This document shows, in pieces, positions 1 to 6,500 of a DNA stretch of 6,500 nucleotides (its first letter is position 1; each line of letters begins with the position of its first letter). Source of the stretch: an uncultured Ruminococcus sp. GTDB lineage: Bacteria; Bacillota; Clostridia; Oscillospirales; Acutalibacteraceae. Made by a program: the position numbers and the translations under genes. The notes under the pieces are model-generated. The model ran no database searches and was not told the origin of the DNA. It saw only the letters and a program-made list of their open reading frames with translations. Where the stretch lies: positions 1 to 6,500 of the forward strand of contig CACYDY010000216.1 of the NCBI GenBank assembly GCA_902773245.1, in the 5' to 3' direction.

Positions 1-1
1 C

Positions 2-982
2 GAAAAAGCAAAAAGAATACTGGAAGATCCCGATGTTCTCGGAGTTTCGTCGCTTCAGGCGATGGAAGGGTTCTTAAGGGACGACAGCGATCTGCTTGAT
101 ATAAGCCGATTCCCCGACCTGAAAAGCAAGCTGTTTTCTTTTTTGACGGCGGCGCAAAGCACCGACGCCAAGCTGAATACGGTAGAGGCTTTTAAATATT
201 TGTCGTCGAATATCGACGCTTGGAAGGAAAACAGAGAAAAAGAGATTGAAGCTAAAAGCAATGCTTTGCTGCAGTACCGCAATGAGTACGAGCAGTTTGT
301 CCAAAGCGGAAAACAGCGGCTGTTCAAAATGTTTGCAGACATGGACGATCATTTGAAAAAAGAAGGAGTTGAGCCGGGATTTAAAAGCATCGGCGAACGT
401 TTCAGAAAAATATTCATAAAAAATATTTGTGTAATAAAAGGAAACGACAATACTCCCGAAAGACTATATCGGGCTGTAAAGAACGCAGGCGACGAAGCTT
501 TGGGGATCGCCGTAAACGAGATCGAAAATTTGGAGAATACAACAAGAAAGCTTATGGACGATGTCGATCTTAAATTTCGCATGCTGTGTCCCGAGATAAA
601 AGAGGAGCTTCCGAGTACGGATTTTGCTGAGTTTTTGGACTCGACGCTGGCACGTTGGAAGGAGGAACGCTTGTTTCCGAAATTTTCATGGGACAATCTG
701 CCGTGTGATGTGTATGCGGCGACAAAGGATCCCAACATTATGCCTATGGTGATACCGATTATTAATGTGTCACTGCAAAATTTGTATTCCGATTTTCAGA
801 ATTATTTGGGTTCATGGCGTATGGTATATATAAAAACCGTCAATCACATCATTGGCCGATCGGATATTCTTCCGGAGATCGACCAAGCGAAAAAGAACTT
901 GGATATGGATATTTATATTTTAAATCAACAATACGAAGCTCATAAAAACAGTATCGCCGAAATGTCGGGTGAGATCTTGTGA
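2..982 (+). CDS. Dynamin-like GTPase, C-terminal part (5' end outside window)
   Basis: The frame is open from the first complete codon at base 2, so the gene begins upstream; the ATG at 62 is internal. 326 codons are visible, ending in TGA. The first residues, with VLGVSSL at 35-55 and a following ISRFPDLKSKLFSFL helix, match the pattern that closes the G domain of bacterial dynamin-like proteins. The same place in the GTPase at 3001 reads IPVSAL, then a G-Y-x-x-F-x-x-A-L helix. The rest is charged and helical (for example KENREKEIEAK), as expected of a stalk or neck. I see no Gly/Ala-rich membrane segment; the most hydrophobic stretch is short, around bases 736-780. The P-loop and other G motifs would lie upstream and cannot be checked. 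The family is therefore inferred from the end of the domain and from context. The role would be GTP-driven membrane binding or remodelling, perhaps as partner of the second GTPase. An alternative is an unrelated coiled-coil protein. Confidence 0.6.
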   Translation, partial: EKAKRILEDPDVLGVSSLQAMEGFLRDDSDLLDISRFPDLKSKLFSFLTAAQSTDAKLNTVEAFKYLSSNIDAWKENREKEIEAKSNALLQYRNEYEQFVQSGKQRLFKMFADMDDHLKKEGVEPGFKSIGERFRKIFIKNICVIKGNDNTPERLYRAVKNAGDEALGIAVNEIENLENTTRKLMDDVDLKFRMLCPEIKEELPSTDFAEFLDSTLARWKEERLFPKFSWDNLPCDVYAATKDPNIMPMVIPIINVSLQNLYSDFQNYLGSWRMVYIKTVNHIIGRSDILPEIDQAKKNLDMDIYILNQQYEAHKNSIAEMSGEIL

Positions 983-3900
983 TCGTTTTTTTGATAATTG
1001 TGATAATTATGATCACTGCCCACAATTTTGGAAATATGAAGAGCCAACGCAGGCGTTGGGGTATGATTTTAACAGACAGCTGCCGAGCGGAAGTGTGTTT
1101 ACCATTAAAGAAAGTAAGGCGGCATTACCGGCGGGTGTTCGCCCGCTAAGAAAGAAGGATGAACAATAATGTTTTGCGACAAATGTGGAAGTCTGTTGTC
1201 GGACAGCGCTAAATTTTGCAGCAGCTGCGGCAACAAAATACAACCCGAGCCGGCAAAGATAAAATGCCCCGGCTGCGGCGTTCCTTGTGACGCCGATATG
1301 ATCTATTGCGAAAACTGCGGAACGAAGATAACAAATGAGGACAACACATCTTCGCCTGCACCTTCGATACCATTACAAAACCCGGCTGCTCCCTCGGCTA
1401 ATGTACCGCTGCAGAAGCCCGATTCACACGTAGTTTTTGTACAGCCGCAGACGAACCCGGCTGCTGTGCCGCTGCAAAAGCCCGATGCGCCGGCAGCTTT
1501 CGTACAATCGCAGCAAAACACTGCGTATACCATGCCCCCCGTACAGCCGCAGCCAAACCCAAGTGCGACCGACCGTGTGTCGGTCAGAGTGACGCAAAGC
1601 AGCGGCTCTGCCGGGTTTACGGGAACGGGACAGCTGATCGAGAAGATCTATGTTAATTATTTGAATTCGGGATCGGTAGTGGGCATTTCCAAATCAATGG
1701 GAAATCTTTGTGTGTATGACGATCACATCGAATACACCGGCAAGGCTTTGCTTCGTCCGTCAACACTTTTTAACGGAGGAGATAAGATGATCATTCGCTA
1801 CGGTGATATCGGATCGGTTTCTGCGGCGAATATGATGGGTCAGGTCGGAGGTGTAACAATCACAATGAAAAACGGTCAGCAGCATACCTTTAACATGGGT
1901 GTAGTAAATGCAGGCACAGCCCAAAAAATAGTCGGGTTTATACAATCACGCATTTATTGAGCTTTTTGCTTGGTATTTTGATCGGGAAAGGGTGATATGC
2001 TTTGTTTTGTAATAAATGCGGCAGTCCGCTGACTGACGGCGCTAAGTTCTGCAGCAGCTGCGGCAGCAAAATACAGTCCGAGCCGGCAAAGATAAAATGC
2101 CCCGGCTGCGGCGTTCTTTGCGACGCCGATACTATATACTGCGAAAACTGCGGAATGTTGGTAACAGGCGCGGAAAGTACGGCTGCGTCCGCCGCCGACG
2201 TACAGGTTCAGCCGAAACGTGATCAGCCCGACCGCATATCGGTCAGCGTTCAGCAAAAGCAAGCTCCGACAGCCGCCGGGGCAACGCAGAGCGGCGGTCA
2301 AAATATACGCCCCGACATCGGGGGTGGGGCTGATTTGCCGCCTGCGTCGGTAAGGGGTACTCGGCAAACAGGGCGGCTGCTTAAGAAAGCTCTCGTGTCG
2401 ATCTACATGGGAGAAGTGAAGGTCGGCCCTCCGAAATCAAGCGGTTCGCTTTATGTATATGACGACCATTTGTTTTACTCCAATTCGGTGGGAAATTATC
2501 TTATTGTCAACACATTCAACAACGGAGAAAGCCTTATTATTCCGTTTAAGGATATATATTCCGTAAAAAATTCCAAGTATATGGGAGTTTTTCCGAGTAT
2601 GGTGGTCACACTGAGAAACGGTTTGGTATATACATTTGCCGCAAGCGTGGGAGGAGATGCTATCCCTGAAATTGTAAGTTTAGTAGTGAGCAGATCTATA
2701 TGATCTGTCAGTGTGTTTTTTGATTAATAAATTCGAACTTCCATTTTCGAAGTGCCGTCTTACCCTCATTAACTCTGCGTTTGCAGACTTTTAAATATAG
2801 CTTAATGCAAAGATTTACAGGGGTTCGGGGCTATGGTGACGTTTAGTGCAGATTCAGGAGTTTGGGAGTATGGGTGACGACAATAATGCAAAATAGAACC
2901 AACTCTTTGGGTCGATAGGAGATAAGCTTTAAGTTGTGAACAGTGAATATCAACCTCGGAAAGCTTCGGGATAAAATTATTACGAAAGGGTGATCAGATT
3001 ATGGAAAACCAGTATGTAAATTATCAAAACATGGTAACTACCGTCATGACGGGAATTACCGGGCTTGAAAAAATATGCTCTCATATTTCCATGGAAACAC
3101 AGGGCGAAGATCTTGACAAGCTCGGTGTAAAAATGAAGAATCATGTTTTTTCCGTCGGAATAATGGGAGAATTTAAGCGGGGAAAAAGCACCGTTATCAA
3201 TGCTCTTCTCGGGCAGGAGATAGTACCGGCGGATATTATGCCCTGCTCGGCTACCCTCAATTATATTAGGTGGGACACCGAAAAAAGAGCGGAGATCCTG
3301 TTCAAGGACGGAAGCAAGAAGGTCGTTCCGGTCGATGAAATGACAAATTACATAACGAAAATCACGGACGAATCCGCCGAGATGGCAAGCAGCGTAGAAG
3401 AGGCAGCCGTATATTACCCCTGCACATTTTGCCAAAACGGCGTTCAGATAGTCGATACTCCCGGCCTTAACGATGATGAAAGAATGAACGAGATCTCGGA
3501 AAGAGTGATCCCGACGCTTGATGCTATTATCATGGTCGTTGTTCCCGGATCTCCCTTCTCCCAGACGGAAGCGGACTTTGTACGCAACAAGGTCATGTCA
3601 AGCGATCTTGGACGAATTATTTTCCTTTTCAATAAGATAGACACCGTTCGCGCAAGTCAAAGGGAACGCGCAATAAGCGGCGTGCTCGACAGAATAAGAA
3701 AAAGCGTTCTCGATAAGATGGCTGCGATCCACGGAGAGGATTCGGAGGAATATAAAAACGCAAAAAGCAAGATGGGCAACATCAAGCTTATTCCTGTTTC
3801 CGCATTGGACTGCCTGGACGGAAAGCTTGAGAACGACCAGGAGCTTATTGAAAAAAGCGGATATATGCAGTTTGAAAAGGCGCTTGCAAACCTGCTTACC

Positions 3901-6500
3901 GAGGAAAGAGGAATGCTGGAGCTTCTGCACCCCGTAAATCAGCTTATGAGCGTAAGCAAAGAAGCTTTGCAGAATATGAATGCCAGACTCAGCGCAATGA
4001 AGATGGACGCAGACGAATTTGCAAAAACTCAGAATGAACAGCTTCGTAATATAGAGGAAACAAGAGAGAGGAAAAAGCAGGAGATCAGGGCTCTTAAAAA
4101 TAAGGGAAAAACTCTGTATGCGGATCTTGTTGTCAACGTATCCTCGTTTTACGACGATATGGAGCAGGCGCTTCAGATGTTTGTAGGCGGCTGCGATATA
4201 ACCGACGCCGATCTTTCCACCCAGGAAAGCCTGAATGAGCTTACCGCAAGACTCAGCTCTCAGATCAATCACGAGATCGAAGAACAGCTCTCCAATCAGC
4301 TCGAAAGACTTCATGTAAATATTGAACAGCAGCTCGGCAAGGATATCAAGGAGTTTGAGCAGGTAAGCATAGAGATCTCGTCAAGTATCAGCGATATTCG
4401 TCTTTCGATCGGAGGAGGAATTGATACGGCGTCCGCTGCGGGCAGCACAACGGCTCTTATCGGAGGCGCAGTTGCCGAGGGCGTTGCCAATGTAGCGCTT
4501 GCGGCAACTACCGAAACCATAATTCCCGGTATCGGAGGAATAATTGCAGGATACAGAGAGCATGGATTAAAAGGAGCTGCCGTAGGAGGAGTTGCAGGAG
4601 CAGGACTGAGCATTGCAACTATCCTGGCTGCGGGTTCAATAGGACTTGCCGGACTTCCGGTGGCTGTTCTGGGCGGTATAGTCGCTTCGTTCGGCGGCAG
4701 AGCGGTCGTTCGCAAGGTGTTTGGCAAAAAAGATACTGCCGCTGCAAAAACAAGCCCCGATATGGTCAGAAGTATGCTCGGCGATTCCGTTTCAAAGACG
4801 GTCAGGGAGCTTCGCTCGCAGTATGTAATTGAGAACTGGCTCAAAAACAGCTGCGAGAAGGCGTACAGCACCGTAGCCGACGATATCGACCACGAATGGG
4901 AAAACACTCTGCACACATTGGAGGAAACAATGTCGCAGATAAAGATCGATATCCAAATGAACAGCGAAAACCGTGCAAGCATTGAAAAAGAGCTTGGCGG
5001 CTACATTGAAGAGATAAACGGTATCATTGATTCGATCTTGCCTATCAAGACAAAGCTCAACGAATCTCTCAACAAAATTGAGGAGGAATGAAAATGACTA
5101 ACACAAATCAGCTCCTTGCCGACTCGCCGCTTTCGGAGCTTGACCCTCGGTTCGGAACATATCTCAAAAAGACAAAGGCTGCCCACGCCTCGCATATGTT
5201 GGGCAACGGTGTGACCGATTATGCCTACAAGTCCGACCTTGAGCTGAGAAAAAAGCTTGATTCCATTCCCGGAGCTTACGACACGATAAGAAAGATAACT
5301 TCAACGTATGTGGCTCAGGAGATCCAAAAGGCAAATCTGACGGACGTTGCCGTAGGTCCCGATCAGTTTCCGGAGATATATGCTTTGGGCTGCGACTGCG
5401 CAAAAAGACTGGGTATTGCCGTGCCGAATATTTACGTAAGGCATTCTGAGGAAATGAATGCAATGACATTCGCCTGCGACGATCTGGAGCCTATCATTAT
5501 CATCTACAGCAAAATGGTCAAAAGAATGACGCTCGGCGAGCTGAAGTGCGTTATAGGCCACGAATGCGGTCATATTCATAATTATCACGGCGTGTATAAT
5601 ACTCTGTCTACCTATCTGCTTATCGGAGGACTGTACGCTGCGGCAGGAGTTGCCGGAACGCTGCTTGCGCAGCTTCAGGGTCTGATCACGTACGGAATGG
5701 ATATGACGCTCAAAATGTGGTCGAGAGCCGCCGAGGTAACTGCCGACAGAGCCGCATTGATCTGCTGTGATAATCTTGAAGACGCCTACAATGTGAACAA
5801 GAAGCTTCTTTACGGAGGCAATGAATTTGAAGATAAGATCACCACCGATCTTAATATAGAAACTCTCAGAGAACAGCTGCAAATGAGTATGGACAATCCT
5901 ACGGGCTTGCTTGAGCTTTATATGGATCATCCGCTTTCCATCAAGAGGATCATTGCCGAGATGGAATTTGCTCAGTGCGACGTCTTTTACAAATGGCGTC
6001 CCGATCTGAAAAAGCCCGGAGCGACTGTTTACTCCAAGAAGGTTGCCGACGAAAGATGTAAAAAATACATAGACGTTGTCAGAAAAAAAGAAAAAAATAA
6101 CGGTAAAAATAGTATTATACCCAAGAATTAAAAGATTTGGCATATTAAAGTTTTGATCAAACTTTTTCAAAAGTTTGCAGATTCCAAAGACAGCGTCTTT
6201 GGTCGCTGACGGAATAAATCAGAAAAGATCGACAAATTCTCCTCAGCGAAATCGAATAGCTAAAAATCAAAGCAATTAAAAAAATAGTATTTTTCAGTAA
6301 AAATAAAAACAGGCAACAGCGAAGCGAATTGCCGATCTGAGTAAGAAAAGTGCTAAGGAACCACTGATTAAATCATGCCTTACGGGCTTGGCACTCATCT
6401 TACTTGCCTAAAGCTTAACGCTTACGAGTATAAATACGGAGATATATACGCCAATTGACATAATAGATACCAAAACTGCGCAGTGGTTAATTTACTGCAA

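Overview
The window looks like chromosomal DNA of a Gram-positive anaerobe of the class Clostridia, most likely a Ruminococcus-type (Oscillospiraceae) gut bacterium. The grounds are moderate GC, strong GGTGAT/AGGAGG ribosome-binding sites, use of TTG and probably GTG starts, and AT-rich hairpin-bearing intergenic DNA of a style I associate with that group. The taxonomic call is an inference, not a match.

All real genes lie on the + strand. From left to right: (1) the 3' part of a gene entering from outside the window, which looks like the end of the GTPase domain plus the helical stalk of a dynamin-like GTPase (2-982); (2) a possible 66-residue Cys-containing small protein with a GTG start that overlaps both neighbours (969-1169); (3, 4) two tandem paralogues, each with two zinc ribbons at the N-terminus, a low-complexity linker and a C-terminal beta-rich domain that resembles bacterial PH/GRAM-like folds (1169-1960 and 2002-2703); (5) a 297-bp gap with a candidate leader hairpin; (6) a complete 696-residue dynamin-family GTPase with a Gly/Ala-rich membrane-insertion segment (3001-5091); (7) an M48-family zinc metalloprotease whose start lies at the stop of the GTPase gene (5094-6131); (8) about 370 bp of non-coding DNA with terminator-like hairpins and a larger imperfect inverted repeat.

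Taken together, the content (two dynamin-like GTPases, two zinc-ribbon adaptor-like proteins with a membrane- or protein-binding type domain, and an HtpX-like protease) suggests a membrane-remodelling or membrane-quality-control module. The two GTPases differ: the second has an obvious membrane-inserting segment, and the visible part of the first does not. This recalls bacterial dynamin pairs in which one partner carries the membrane paddle. The joint function is inferred from gene content and order. I know of no characterised system with exactly this composition. Roles in membrane stress or phage defence are plausible but untested.
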